Source of the DNA: Fusarium oxysporum f. sp. lycopersici 4287
Lineage: Eukaryota; Ascomycota; Sordariomycetes; Hypocreales; Nectriaceae
Direction of reading: 5' to 3'
Assembly (NCBI RefSeq): GCF_000149955.1
Contig: NC_030994.1
Location: 434,001-498,000 of the forward strand
DNA length: 64,000 nucleotides
Shown here: positions 1 to 12,444 of the stretch, in pieces
Layout of the letters: the number at the start of each line of letters is the position of its first letter
Numbering within the stretch: the first letter of the stretch is position 1
Program-made: the position numbers and the translations under genes
The notes under the pieces: model-generated
What the model was told of the DNA's origin: nothing
The model's database searches: none
Seen by the model: the letters and a program-made list of their open reading frames with translations, nothing else

Positions 1-1347
1 AAAGCTGGACCTAGATCCACGTCGTCGGCGCTGTGAGTCGGGCGGTAACCTTGCAACCCTGTCGTCGCGCAGGTTTCTCGCTAGATCGGCTTGTTCGTCT
101 TCCGACTCCTCTCCACCGACCAGCGCCTTGTATCTGCGCTCTGGGCGTACAGGCCTCTGCTCTGGCGGTATCTGCTGAATATCTTGAGGAAGATGCATCT
201 CTTTATTAATATCCGCACCTGCAGATGCTTGTGCAGCCGTATTTGCAGCGTCCCTAACCGACACATCTGCAAGACATGCCTCATAAGCAGGGGAGCTGAT
301 CTCAGGATCGGCCCCTTGCCTATAAATCTCAATATCCCGAAAGACATCCTTAAGACTTCGACCAAGATACTCCTTCAGCTGGTCACCGGTAGCTGGAAGC
401 TCATTCCGCCCCGTCGTCCTCGTCCTCTCGGCTCTGAACGCCTCGTATATTTCTCCCGGGCTACATCTCTAACTCTCATCCGGCCAATTGAAGTTCGTCA
501 CCGCGTTGGTAAGCGTCTTCATATCTCCGATGGTGACAGGCAATCCAGGGATACCATGGTAGATCTGCTCTTGTTCAATAATATCTTTCTTTACCTTTTG
601 GCCGATAAAGTAGAGAAAGTCAGAGAAGCCTGACACCCTATCTTTAATGACGCTTTTACGCGCAGACTTATGCATCTCATGCAAGCTTATCTCCCCGTAC
701 CTAGATTCATCAAACATGTTAAAAAGAGCCTCAATAGCGGGACATTTGCGTTCTTTTGCATCTTTATGTGGCCAAGGACTGCGGTTATCTACCTAATATT
801 TAACTACATATTGAAGGGCTAATAGAAAGCGTTTATGCTTAAAGTTCTAGCATGGATGCAGGATTAGTTCTGTAAATAGTTTACTGAATTCGGGAGAAAA
901 TACAGCTTGATTAGCCCTTCTGCCTCTCTTTAGAGTTGCTAGAAAGTATCTTAATCTATACATTGGGGATATTAGGATAGTCGGTGAGATCTCCTAAAGA
1001 CGAAGGCAAACCTTTTATAGTGCTTTAAACTCTTTGATTATAGGCGTATTCTTTTCTAGGTTGAAATTTTTATAATCCTCCTTTTTGTTTGAGGCATTAT
1101 ATAGCTTCATGGCCCCCTCTTCAATATCTGGGCGATTATTCGCAAAGTCCACGGCTGGATCAGGACGCATGATCTCTCGCAGCTTTTCCGGGGGCAGCTG
1201 GGGTCGCGCGTCAAGGCAGCTTTGAGCGATCCTAAGTGCCCTCTCGCTGACCGGTGTCTTTTCCTTCGCCTGTGGCTTTCTCCTTTGACGACTCGATTCC
1301 TTCTCGCCCTGAGGCCGAGGGCGCTTCTGGCCTTGTGATTCGCTCAT
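1..1347 (-). pseudogene. RIP-type disrupted ORF, unknown protein, running off the left edge
   Basis: One minus-strand frame can be read from ATG at 1347 to base 1 without a frameshift. It is broken only by five stops, at 1015-1017 (TAA), 994-996, 847-849, 793-795 and 469-471 (all TAG). Each is one C-to-T change from CAA or CAG. The first ~110 codons are basic, Lys/Arg/Gln-rich (starting MSESQGQKRPRP). The middle has a well-formed helical stretch (FNMFDESRYGEISLHEMHK), and the end is acidic and Arg-rich. I do not recognise the protein. The pattern fits a repeat-family gene inactivated by RIP. The A+T-rich middle (about 720-1010) is the most mutated part. The 5' flank is lost in the assembly gap. 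Confidence 0.6.
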
Positions 1348-1377
1348 TGTGTATCGAATAAAAAAATGAAAATGCTG

Positions 1378-1587
1378 NNNNNNNNNNNNNNNNNNNNNNN
1401 NNNNNNNNNNNNNNNNNNNNNNNNNNNNNNNNNNNNNNNNNNNNNNNNNNNNNNNNNNNNNNNNNNNNNNNNNNNNNNNNNNNNNNNNNNNNNNNNNNNN
1501 NNNNNNNNNNNNNNNNNNNNNNNNNNNNNNNNNNNNNNNNNNNNNNNNNNNNNNNNNNNNNNNNNNNNNNNNNNNNNNNNNNNNNNN
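1378..1587. other. Assembly gap (210 N)
   Basis: An unbroken run of N lies just upstream of the disrupted gene at the left edge. Its promoter and any upstream exon cannot be judged. Gaps next to RIP-affected DNA often mark repeats that did not assemble. Confidence 0.99.
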
Positions 1588-3242
1588 CTCCACTTTATTT
1601 CGCGATGTCCTTCAACTCGAGCTTTGACCTTCACCGCACGCAATCTATACTACTGGTTGTTGTCATCGTATGAGAGAGTCGGTTCTTGTGCGAGACAGTT
1701 ATACACGGCTCCAAGTATTATATACAGAGGGGAAGTTGAGTGGATATAAGAATAAGTCATAACTCTAAGTACGCAGAGAGTCGGTAACTATAATAAATAG
1801 AAGGAAAGAGAAGGAATAAGGCGATCTTTTTATACTTGAACAGAGGCTAAGCAGCGAAGATAAAAGAAGACAATAGAAGATATAAAGTCTGTAATCTAAG
1901 TCTCTTTGTTGAAGATTTTATGTGCTTGTACCTAGGTCAGCTGTAATATAGCAAGTGAAATTGCTGCTTGTATGTACCACAAATAAAACGACTAAATCGA
2001 AATTACCGTTCATCATACTGATGATGGTAGATTAACCGCGTTCAAGAAATCCGCTTGTATATAAAAAGTTGCTCAGTCTAGGCACTAACGGTGTTTTTTC
2101 AGTCAGATTTGTCAATGGCAAACATGTGGTCATTTGGTGTTTTATTGTCTTGTAGGAAAGACTTTACCTTCAAACAAGCAATTAACGTTGACTAGTGCTA
2201 TGAAGATATCAATGATTGTGATTGACTTGTATGACTCACTTTGGCCATTGAATGTGCCGCTGTGCTTGCAACTTGCTTGGGAACTGACGAGTTGCCATCT
2301 GGACAAACTTTCAACCATCTATGGCTTTCTTTGGCCGCAATAAGCAAACCAACCCGTAACTGAGTGGTATTTTGATGTTTGATTCAACTGACATCTTTCC
2401 TTGAGCCTAATACTTGATGAAACATTGCGTAGTTACGTCTTTCTCGCATTCACGTTACAGAGCCGATTTGTGGATTATTGATAGCTCGGTCAAGTTTGGG
2501 ACTATTCTCACTGCATGAGCGCCTTGAATCTAGAGTGACACTCCAAGTTTGGGTTAGTCTGGATTGCCATGTGGTCCAATTTTGTTTGGCTTCCGTATCC
2601 ATTTCACTTCTGTTTGATCATGAACCTTTATGGAACATTTCACTTTGACGTCATCTATGAAAACGGAACGAAGTTTGCGATAGGGCTTTGCCTGATTGGT
2701 GACCAAACGGCTCATTGGATGCAAACCTCTCCAGTGCCTCTAACTTGTGCTAAGGCTTCATGTAAATGGGTGCAGGTGTTGATGCTGCCAAGTTTGATAG
2801 AAGAAAATGCCAACACAATTCGCTTGATATTTTGTTTTAGCACAATTAACCTAACTCTTCGTGATTGATATGTACGGAAATGAACAGCTTCTTAGCATCA
2901 CCGCCGTCAAGTTTGGGTGCGATTTTCGAATCCTAACAAGGCGATATTATAGCGATAGCGAGAGCTTTCGGACCAAATTTGCTAATATCATGGCTTAACC
3001 AACTTTCCATGAGCATGCTCACCTGTTTCAGGAATCCACAATAGGTGTAGCAATGGTCGAGTCGGACTGAAGTCCTGATTGATCACTAATGGCCAATAGA
3101 CTGGGAAGAGAATGAAATTACGCAATGCTCATGGTCACAGGTTGGTCACAGGTAATTTTAGCCGCGAGAACAGAAATGCCCATGATATTGGAAGTGATAT
3201 CTTATGAAAACCTTATAACACCTCATCAGAGGTCTCGTATCC
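1588..3242. other. Intergenic, no gene supported
   Basis: A+T-rich DNA with only short open frames on both strands that lack codon structure, splice sites or a recognisable product. The phrase CAAGTTTGGG occurs three times (about 2491, 2542 and 2908), which may be the remains of an old repeat. I see no RNA gene or transposon ends. Confidence 0.6.
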
Positions 3243-4003
3243 TCACTTCAAGCGAATGATGGGCTTACCAGTCTCTTCAAATACCATTTTCTGGATATCG
3301 AGGAGTAGGTCCAAGAGTTTCAAGTTCTCTTCCTTCTTTCTCAGGTCATCTCGCAGCCTCGAATGAACTTTCCTCAGTTCATCGAGCTTCTCCGTCCATT
3401 TAATGTTCTTCGGAAGAGCCATCAACCTGTCAGCGCAGCACTTCAAAGCATCGGCAAGCTGCCTCTAGGTGGCAAATCCAGGCCGTAGATGAAATAGATC
3501 GTGAGACGGCTAAATCGCTGGTTGATCCGGGCATCTGCGAGGTTGGAATACAGAGATGGGTACCCTGGTGCTGTGAGATTGACAAGGGTGAACATAGGGT
3601 TGTAGCTGTCGTGGGGGCAGGTCCAAGACCTGTTTGCCGATTGGAGTCTAGGGGTGACAGAGCGCGCTTGGCGAAGAGCTGTGCGCTTGAGGGCGCAATC
3701 CCTAGTGAAGGTCTTTAACAAATTCAGAGCTTCTGGACAGATTAACACCCACAAGAGTGGAGAGCGGTCTCCTCCGGGATGGTATCGAAGGCTCTCTTTG
3801 GTTGAGAAGTCACAAGCATCAATCCGAGAGGCTGTTTGATTTCGCCAGGCGCGCATCCGACCGTCCTTGCTGTAAGATCTCTTTCTTGCCCAGGTCCGAA
3901 ACTGCCATTGCGATTTGATCGGAGATAAAGTGATGGTTCGGAGTTCTCCGTCCGATTCTAGTACTGCTGGACGGTGTGGTGTTGATGTTATATTTGCAAG
4001 CAT
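3243..4003 (-). CDS. Hypothetical protein with a C-terminal coiled coil
   Basis: A minus-strand frame opens at ATG 4003. A second frame ending at 3243 encodes a charged helical tail (DELRKVHSRLRDDLRKKEEN) typical of a coiled coil. The two could be joined by an intron with donor GTACCC near 3563 and acceptor CCACCTAG near 3465, giving a second exon that starts QLADALKCCADRL. I do not recognise the family. The 5' part is Arg/Thr-rich and may not be real; the 3' exon is the better supported half. The gene is isolated between A+T-rich spacers. Confidence 0.3.
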
Positions 4004-4259
4004 CTTATTTTGACGCGGATCTCATGCAGATGTCGAGAGGTGTGTCTTCATGGAGGATGTGTATAGAGGATGATAGTCCTGCAGTACAAGTGGGAGGCTT
4101 ATCCTGAAGTTGAGATATGATTGAGATACAAGTAGAATGAAGTCAAACGGAGGTGAGGTCACTGATGTGGTTGAATGGTGAGGATGAGCCGAGGATGAGC
4201 CGACTTTGAGGTGAAATGTGGAGTGGGTCTTTAGACAACCAAGGTGCATCACCTGTCAT

Positions 4260-5640
4260 GTGGCTTCCAACATTTCTCTCGAGTCAGTTAATTATAACAA
4301 TAACCGTTCACTTTGGCTAGCCACATGTAATTTATGTTCCTAGTTGGTGTTTTCATCAGTGTTTACTCGAGATTTATCGAGTAACTCTTGTCGTTAACTT
4401 CAACCGCTATCTAAAACCAAGTATGGTTATATGTAATATATTTAAGGTAGTATTTAGATCTGAACAATGACAAAGGATGTAATTAATAATGATTCTTAAT
4501 TTGAACTTATATACTTTCTTAATTGCATATCAGCTCATGGTCAAGCGTCGTGTAATTATGAACCTTTTGCTATACTTCTCGACTATAACATGTGTCATAA
4601 ACATGCATCAACCAGCGGATATAATCTTGCCGGTAACTAAGGCAAAATTCATATTTTAGATACCATTCTATAACTACCTGTAAAACATCTGCTGAAATTT
4701 AACCTTTATTAGTATTTTTATTAATAAACATCTCTATTATTTATTTAGGTTCATATGCAGGCCCGCGATCTGGAGCAACTTTACCATCCTTCACCATAAG
4801 ATGAGGATATCAGGTATATAAAAATGGTAACATAATAGTTTTCCATGTTAGATCACGTTTAATTAAAGAGATACCTGTTAAATTCATTGACTAAAATTAG
4901 AGGATGCAACTGTGCTGTTTAGGGTGACTGACTGTACAGCTGAGGGCATTTCGACAGTCGAGAACATGTTTCAGGTTGACGCACGCTTCAAGTCAGTGAA
5001 GTGCTCAAATAACAAAGAGCATCAGTCACTGTATATAAGTCGATATCACAGAAAACAGTAGATATGCGTCTTGAAACTAGGAGCTGAAGATAAGGTATGG
5101 CTCTGGTAGCTCAGTGGGAGTTGGTGTAGGGTATGAATGGGTTTCGGGCTGCTCCGAGTTGGCAAGCCGCCATCGGAGATCCCGGCACCCACCTGTACTT
5201 TTAGGCGCCTCGTCCACTAAATCCACTATAATTCGACAATGTTGTTATTTTTCTTTGCATCGCGCCCCCACCACCACCCATCAGCAACCATCCAGGTGGG
5301 TCGCAATTAATTCACTTCTGCAGCTGTCGTCATCACGTCCGTTCCCTCGATGTTCCACGCGCCAACCCACTGAAGCTCTTCGGCGAGTTTCGAGACCCCC
5401 AGCAATCGACATTATTGTAGCACGCGCGGCCGCCATCGATCGCAGTTCTATGTGGGAACTCACGAGATATCAATCATCGTATAACGTTTGCTGACATGAA
5501 CCCGCTTCAGGAACATTTATACCAACACAGTGGTCTCAAGCGCCAGTAAACGTGTCTTCAAAGCGAAGCAACAGCAATTCACGACCTTCGATGCTCATGC
5601 GATATCGCGCCTCATTTCTCAAAACCCTTGTCACCCCGCT
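4260..5640. other. A+T-rich spacer, no gene supported
   Basis: Positions 4270-4900 are strongly A+T-rich with many TAA/TTA words and no open frame of note, as expected for old, heavily mutated repeat DNA. From 4900 to 5640 the composition returns to normal, but the plus-strand frame at 5114-5494 is Ser/Arg-rich noise without coding features. Confidence 0.5.
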
Positions 5641-5659
5641 TGTAATTAATTTCCTACAG

Positions 5660-6970
5660 TTCAGCCTACGAGGTGATTCTGCTGTTTGAGGAAGAAGTTG
5701 GCTCGCCTGTCAAACCTGTCCTCACAGCCATTTCTACTATCGCGCTTTGCGATAAGTCACGACTTACTGAACCGTTCGACGGAAGCGCCTTGTTTTCAAG
5801 GCTTTGAAGAGGGACGAAGTGCCTACCAGGGACCAACTTCGTGAGTTTGATGCTCGTGCCTGCAAGCAACGACTCAAGAAGATGAAACGACCTCAGCTGC
5901 ATGGTTCTGCGAGCACTTCTTTCGACTAGGATTTGGAGGAAGCAGCCAGTCGATCTAGAGCAGCCCCGAGAGATCTTCGAGGAGGTGCTAGCCGCTCGCG
6001 AAGCCCTCCCTTTCGTGAAAGCAACCTTGCAGCTCTTCGGCCTCGCTCTCGTTCCCAGCAAGCTCCCGATCGACGATCAACCAGCCAGCAAGGTGCCCCG
6101 ATTACTTCGTCTGCCCTTTTTCCAGATCAAGAGGGCCAGTGGGATCGCAGTTCGTCGAGTGAGCAACGTGGCTTCGATGAAAATGGCTATTTGCCGGATC
6201 AAGGTGAAATCGCCCTGGGAGGCGATGATTCCACGCCCCAGGTCCAAGAGGAACGTCGACGAGACTCTCCTGCACCGACTAGATTCCGACGGGATGACAT
6301 GATGATCCAGTGCCCAACTGCTGATGAGATGGAACAAGTTCGCCGAGAAATGGCTCAATTTCGCCAGCACCTCGATACAGAGACCGAGCGAGGCCGTTTG
6401 ATCGAACGTCTCACAACCGAGCAAAGTGTCGCTATTGAAGGCTTGAAGACTCAGCATGCCGCGGCTATGGAGGCTATGAATTGTAAACATAGCGATGCCA
6501 TTACGGCTTTGAAGACTGAGCATGCCAAGGCGCTAACAGGACAGGCTCTTCTCATCAATGAGTTGAAAGCCAGGCTCAACTCTCGCGAGACAGGTGACCA
6601 AGCCCTATCCGAACGGTTATCCCAGTTCGAGGCCACGCAGTCTGAGCAGGCAGAAGTCATCAAGTATCTTCAGAAAGAGAACGAGAGGCTCAATCAAGCA
6701 GTTCGGTCGGCCAATCGCGCCCGGACGCCAACCCCTGTTGACCCCCCCTTGCCGCAGCCTGAAGAAGCCCCTCAACGTGATAGCAAGGATCTGGGTATCT
6801 TATCGACTTATCCGCCAGGTTTCTCATTTCCCAGCCGTCTGCAAACACCAATCCCTGTCTCAAACAGAGAGAGTTTCCAAGGGCCAGGTTTAAGGGGCCG
6901 TAACCCAAGTCTGAGGAATAAGGAGGGATATGGAGAGAGCGCTGTTGAAGCGCGTAAGAAAAGATTATAA
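5660..6970 (+). pseudogene. Decayed gene for a Ser/Arg-rich coiled-coil protein
   Basis: A coding-like frame begins near 5670 (EVILLFEEEVGSPVKPVLTA), ends at TGA 5805-5807, and continues in another frame (KRDEVPTRDQLREFDARACK). That frame meets an in-frame TAG at 5927-5929, then stays open to the stop at 6970. The product has an Arg/Ser-rich N-terminal part (ASRSRSPP, RPRSRSQQ), then a long coiled coil with heptad spacing (about 6310-6710) and a Pro-rich tail. The upstream and downstream pieces share one frame across the TAG, which argues for nonsense mutation rather than an intron. The jump near 5800 could be an intron or an indel. The family is not recognised; the layout suggests a nuclear or scaffold protein, which is inference only. 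Confidence 0.45.
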
Positions 6971-7187
6971 ATGGTTCTTTTTAATACAATATTCTAATTA
7001 ATGGTTATGAATGAGTGAATTCTTAAACCTAGTAGTATACCCTGCATGCCCTTGTACTTTCCCCCAAAACCGCAAATATGCCTCAACGAGCTTGCCTTTC
7101 CATTATCAAGTTCTCTGTGCTGCCTTTCAAAGATTGGTACTTGTATCATCCTGAATGCCGTGACGCGTCAGGAAACGGTGAACGCGA

Positions 7188-8001
7188 TCAAATCGTGGAT
7201 CTTTGTTGATCAGTACGCCATCTTCTGCTCTGCAACGTCTGTACCCCTTGTCCTCGTCCACGAGTCGACCCACGGCCCCATTGTGAGGCGGTAGGGTTGA
7301 GTGCCTGTCTCTGCGACAAGAGCACCGGCTCCTGTGTGCCAGGAGCAGCTGTGGACTTCTGGCTCGATTGTCCAGATGAGGGAACCCGGCTGCTTGGACT
7401 AGGCTTGGAAGCTGGCTGCTTCCTGGCGGCACGTTCTGAGCGAAACCGGTTACTGGGACCAGGTGACGGCGCCGACTGCTTGCTAGCAGTAGGCGAAGGG
7501 GAGGGGCTGGAGGAGGCCTTCGTAGCGATGACCGGGGCAGGCTTGTCGATGGTAGGCGTTTGAGCCTCTGGTCCATCCACCAGCAATCCTCTCTCCTCTC
7601 GCCAGTTCTTGTAGAAATGGCAGATGCCGCCACGCATGTCCATGACATCTGGTTCGAGACCCCAAGGCCAGCAATGCTCATCAGGGTCCTCGAACTGCAA
7701 CTGGGCGACTAAATTACTGTCAGAATCCATGATGCTTCGAGATTTACTTTTACTTACAGTACTGTTCCCAGACCATCTCATCGACAGAGTGGTCGAAGAA
7801 CACCACTGGGACCGACCGGTATCCCATCTTGGAAATACCTTTGCAGAGTGCGGTCTCTGCGGTTTTGGAGAGGCCCTCCCACTTGGCCTCATCCCAGACT
7901 CTAAAAAACTCAAGATGCGCCCGTAGATAGGCCCGGCGAGCAAACGTATCCAAGGGGTGAACCCCTCCTGCTTGGGGGCGCTGGTTTGATGATTGATTCA
8001 T
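7188..8001 (-). CDS. Member A of a local three-gene family (RRAY...WPW protein)
   Basis: Two exons on the minus strand: ATG 8001 to 7758, then 7708 to 7188. The intron has donor GTAAGT and acceptor TTTAG. The joined frame is 254 aa with no internal stop. The N-terminal third aligns by eye with the genes at 11.8-12.4 kb and 17.0-18.6 kb: an RRAYLRAHLEFF segment, VWDEAKWEGL, a VWEQYF segment at the splice point, then a WPW motif and a Tyr-x-x-Trp motif (YKNW). The remaining ~150 residues are Ser/Pro-rich, basic and low complexity, ending in an Arg/Gly-rich stretch, so only the first ~100 residues look folded. The function is unknown. Confidence 0.6.
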
Positions 8002-10603
8002 TTTCTACGAATATGTCAGCTCAAACAAGTATGACTGTTGGTGGTCGTTTATTGAACTTACGCGCGAGTGAATGTGATGTTGGTATGTGAGAAGCTGAGG
8101 CAGAGATACTGTGGGATGTAGTTGGCGCGTGCGACTTCAACGCTGCTTACCTTAGTCAGCAGTATTCACTCGGTATTTAGAAAGGCATACAGCCAACAAG
8201 CAATCAGCCATGTCTATAAGGACAGTGTAAATCTTTATATTACCACAACCACTGCCGCGAAAATCAGCACCAGAAGAGAGTAGTTAATCTCCGTTAATTA
8301 CTATTAATCTTGCACCATTGAGACTGTGACACCACGGTCGAATATTAACCAGAGTTTCTCGATGCAGGCATGAGATTGAAAGTGGCGAGATTAATTAATT
8401 ATGCTGTCAGAACAGGTTGTGGCACAGAATTACAGAGGGAAACAATGACAGATATAGCCAAAATTCAAGCTACATGTATAGTTACAGAAAAAATACGCTT
8501 TGATTGATGTCACAATTGCTGTTTTCACGTATCTGCTACGATGGGTGTTTGAGTATGTTTTTATGTGTTTAACGAAGATGTCAGTGTTCCTACGCTTAGC
8601 CATCCTGCATCACCAAATCAACAATGACCCATACCAGCAGACCACCTCACAATCATTATAAAAGTATTTAGAAATCTGGAAATGCAATAGTATTCACAAT
8701 TCCTATATTTTTTGATCATCCTTGAGAAAATAGCCATCTTTCGGTTGGCTGTTTTCATACAAAGCTACATGTTGTCGTCAGGGTGTAACCCGGTATTCGA
8801 TGCTGAGCTTTGAGTGCAGGTCAGTAGATATAATCACGTATCTACTGAGTCGGAGGGTACATTGATGCTTTGACTAACTCGGTCTTGTTGATGCAAAATG
8901 GTTAGCCTGGCACATAAAGGACAACCCGTCGACGTGGCCCATCCAGGGGTCTAAAGACTTCAATGAAAAGGCTGTTCTCATTTTGAGTTCGAGCCGTTGA
9001 CAGGAGCAATCTTAGAATATCCAGTAGACTTGCAGAAGAACAGATACGTTATCAACGTCAACATGTTCTTTTCCATCATCTAGGGGGAGCTAGGGCCAGA
9101 GTCTGATAGCTTATAGTCATCACACGGGTTTTATCCTGAACATTTAAAGGAGTATTCTCTATCATTAACTACCATCTGATGTCTCTCAACTTTGTCTCAA
9201 GGTTGTCCGCCCAAACTGTGCTAGGGCTTCTGGTATTGACATATCTGAAAATAAATATCTATTCAAGCCGTATGTGATCCTCTTGTGACTTTCAAGCCAT
9301 GTCAAGGTGTCAAGCATTGAGTATAATGGATCATTTGAAGCTAGACGTCTAGAGCTGTCGCTTGGTTCGTCAATCAGATCTTGGCATCAGCAACGAAAGA
9401 TGAGACTATTTTCCTTCAGCAGGTCAGCAACCTACCATACACCACTCGCCAAAGTCTCGGTCGGCTGCCATGACCAGCCTGTGTCTCTTCTAAAACGATG
9501 CTTTGTGCGGCCACTGTGACTCCCTACCCTTTTCCAGTCCATCTATCGAAGCCCAGCTTCACTTGTTGGAACATTTCTTTCAGCCATAACAGTAGGTCGC
9601 GCTGTATCCCCCGGGTCCCCAACTCCGCAAAAACAGTTGGTCCATCAAACCCAACAAAGGTTTACACTTCAAGGCCATCCAATCATCAATGATGCCGTGT
9701 CTCGAAGTGGTAACATGATCATACGCTAAGCCTTTGACGTGGATCCTTGCTGATCCACTGTTCTACCATGTCTTTGTAATCTGGAGTGGAGACTCACATC
9801 TCTATTGCTCGACAAAGCTGCTTCTCGAAAGCGAGGAAACGATCACTTCATGGCGATCAGAGGACGGTCAACGCAGTTACGTTGAAGTTGTGGTGATGAG
9901 ACCAGCTGTGCGTCTTGGCAAGGTACTGCGTGAGTCTCCAGTGTGTCTTGGGAAGAGGTGGGAACTTGTGTTATTGCAAGAGCGTGAAGGTCGTATTTCT
10001 TAATCGAAGGAATGGTTATCAAGCGAAGGTATCTGTATGTAGAAGTTGAGATGTAAGCAAGTGGAATAAGCACGGAATTGAGTTAGGGGACGTCGTTACG
10101 AATGAGAAATTGAAGGTCATATCGACATTTCCTCAAACGATGGGCGCATACATGGCCATGACCGTGTTCGTGTGTCGATCTGTGCCTAACAACTCGAATC
10201 ACCACAATGAAGCAACTTGATCAGGTTCCGTAGATCAAAACAAGCGAAGACTTGAATTGGCACTCTGATCAAGTGGCTGGACAGTGCTGGCAGCCTGCGT
10301 GCTCTGGCATCAACACAGTCAGCCAGAATGTCGTTACATCACAGTAAATGAATCTACCGGCTAATTAACCGACGATTTAGCGGCTCGTGCTCACCTGTCT
10401 TGCATCGGCCTTCATCATTTCAGTTCAATTCACAATTTCCATAACAGCTACCAAGCAGAACTCTGTATATAATATAACACCAACTCGCGGTCCTCTATTA
10501 ACAGATCAATATAGACACAATCTCTATAACTGTGCTCTTAGAGTTTCAAAAGTTCCTCAAGCCCATGTTCGAGTTTGTCGCATCAAACCATGACTCGGAT
10601 GAC
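8002..10603. other. Intergenic, no gene supported
   Basis: About 2.6 kb with only short open frames on both strands. None has a plausible start context, splice pattern or amino-acid composition. The first 500 bases are A+T-rich. I see no RNA gene or terminal repeats. Confidence 0.55.
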
Positions 10604-11640
10604 TCAGACGACTCGGACAGCGGCGCTGGGGACGGCAAACTTTGCTCCGGCCATATTTGAGGTAGGTTCATGGAACTGTGAACCCAGTGTTCGAGCAAGG
10701 TTCTCGAACTTGACTTGCTCAGCTTTGAGCTTCTTAATCTCCTGATCCATCTGCTCTCGGAAGGCTTCTCGCTCAGCGTTAAACTCTTCAAACTGCGCTT
10801 GGAGGAGCTGCGACCGACTCTCTGCTCTTCCATGGATGGCTTCAACCTCATCTGCCTTCGCCTCCACAATCTGACAGGCAGACACAGATTGGTTACGAAG
10901 GAGCTTTGCGCCGTCTAGGTTAGGGATATAACTAAGGATAAGGTCGAGTTGTTTAAGGTCTAGTATATAACTAGTCTCTTGTTGCGTATCTATTTTGTTA
11001 ATTGCTCTAAGAGTTTAATATTAGAGAGAAACGAATATCGCATTAAGTTGAAGTTAGACAGAAGGTATATATACCTTGAGATTAGTATATACCTACGGAG
11101 CACTTATATGTTAATTTAATTATAACTTAATAAGTAATATCTTCCCTTACTTAATAATAAATAAAGCTTTAGGCTACTAGTATAGAGATGCTATAGTTCT
11201 TGCTTTATACTACTCGGCGTTAAGCTTATAGTTTCGTTTATATTTATAGGATAATACAGCAAGTCGGGGAATATCTGATTTAATTTATATGCTAACCCTA
11301 TCGGTGCTAAATACAAAAAATACTTTAAGCGCTTAGATATAAGCTTAAGATTAGTCTTAGGGGTAACCTGAATACCGAACCTGCTATAAAATGCGCGGGA
11401 TGTGATAATACGGCAGGCTTAATTTTAGAGCAAGATATTCGATCTCGTGCTTCTGGATACTGGATATCCGCATTGATGTGATAATAGTAAAGGGCCGTTT
11501 CTCGAAGGTCCGCGAAGGTAGCAAGCCCCTCAACGACGAATCTCAATACGAAATTGTTCCTTGTGCTTTTGCTTTCCTTGCTGACTGTTTGAGTCCTGTA
11601 CCTTCCAGACAGACTTGAATCAACTTTCACTCGTTCCAAA
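10604..11640 (-). pseudogene. RIP-degraded coiled-coil gene remnant
   Basis: The 3' part (about 11015 to 10604) keeps a clean frame for a coiled-coil protein, including SYIPNLDGAKLLRN and EREAFREQMDQEIKKLKAEQ. The 5' part begins at ATG 11639 and is open to 11325. Between 11015 and 11325 the DNA is very A+T-rich and dense with TAA and TAG in the reading direction. This looks like one gene whose middle was heavily hit by C-to-T and G-to-A change while both ends survived. The two intact ends are in different frames, so an intron or indel is also present. The product is not recognised. Confidence 0.45.
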
Positions 11641-11793
11641 TATGAATAAACGTGACCTCCAATTCGACTAGACTAGAGTTCTTCAAACCATGACTTGTGA
11701 AATCAACCATTATGCCTCCAATGTCGTACATGCCCGACGTTGGTGCTCATGCCGCCTTCTTTGTTCCTTAACCTCCCGCCACGGTACCATTCA

Positions 11794-12444
11794 CTATCCT
11801 CGGATGAGCTTGAACTTGGTTCGCAGAAGAATGTCGTCGGTGGTGTAAAACTTGGCACGCGACGGGAACGCACCCTCGACAAGTCCCACAACATAGCGTT
11901 GCAACTCTGTGATGTCGAGATCCTTGATCCGATGATGGGGAAATTGGGTGGAGACCCCGCCGAAAAGACATTCGACAAGAGTGTCTGGGGGTATGTAGTG
12001 GCGATACCTGTGGAGGACGTTGAGGTTGAGGATCCGCCCTGTGGCAATGATTTGATCCAACCTGGCAGTTGCCTTCCGACGCCGCCACTCTCTGTAGCAC
12101 TCAGAGGCGCCGTCGATGGTCACGTCCGTCTTGTCAGGCGCGGCATCAATGGACCAAGGCCAGTCATGACCTTGATCAAGTGCGTTGCCCACCTTGAGTA
12201 AGTTGTACCATACGAAATAGTCAACAATAAACTCAAAGGTAACTTGATTGATTTGCGTATAATTGTCCTTATACGCCATCAAACAAGTTTGCTCTTCACT
12301 GTAATCGCGACAAGCCTTCACCCGCTCCTCATTCCAGAGGCCAAAGTGAAGGAAATACGCCTTCATATGGGCGCGGCGAGGGCCAACTTTGAGAAAGTCA
12401 ACGTTGGAGTGATCGAAGGTTGGTGGAACAATTGCGGAAGACAT
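11794..12444 (-). CDS. Member B of the local three-gene family
   Basis: A single-exon frame of 216 aa from ATG 12444. Residues ~20-110 match the other two members: DFLKVGPRRAHMKAYF, HFGLWNEERVKACR, FIVDYFVWYNLLKVG, then DWPWS and a Tyr-x-x-Trp motif (YREW) followed by Arg residues. The C-terminal half (HRYRHYIPPDTLVECLFGGV) is not shared with member A and lacks low-complexity sequence. The position where A and C have an intron (after VWYN or VWEQY) is continuous here, so B has lost the intron or the others gained it. No known catalytic motif is visible. The start is supported by the match to the starts of A and C. Confidence 0.6.
   Translation of the reverse strand: MSSAIVPPTFDHSNVDFLKVGPRRAHMKAYFLHFGLWNEERVKACRDYSEEQTCLMAYKDNYTQINQVTFEFIVDYFVWYNLLKVGNALDQGHDWPWSIDAAPDKTDVTIDGASECYREWRRRKATARLDQIIATGRILNLNVLHRYRHYIPPDTLVECLFGGVSTQFPHHRIKDLDITELQRYVVGLVEGAFPSRAKFYTTDDILLRTKFKLIRG

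Noticed and set aside
2134..2868. Two plus-strand open frames of 69 and 99 codons
   Set aside because: Composition is what translated A+T-rich non-coding DNA gives; no start context, splice sites or homology pattern.
5114..5494. Plus-strand open frame of 126 codons
   Set aside because: Ser/Arg-rich with no domain, and an equally long antisense frame is open; likely chance.
9734..10003. Plus-strand frame of 89 codons
   Set aside because: No coding composition or splice context, and an antisense frame overlaps it.
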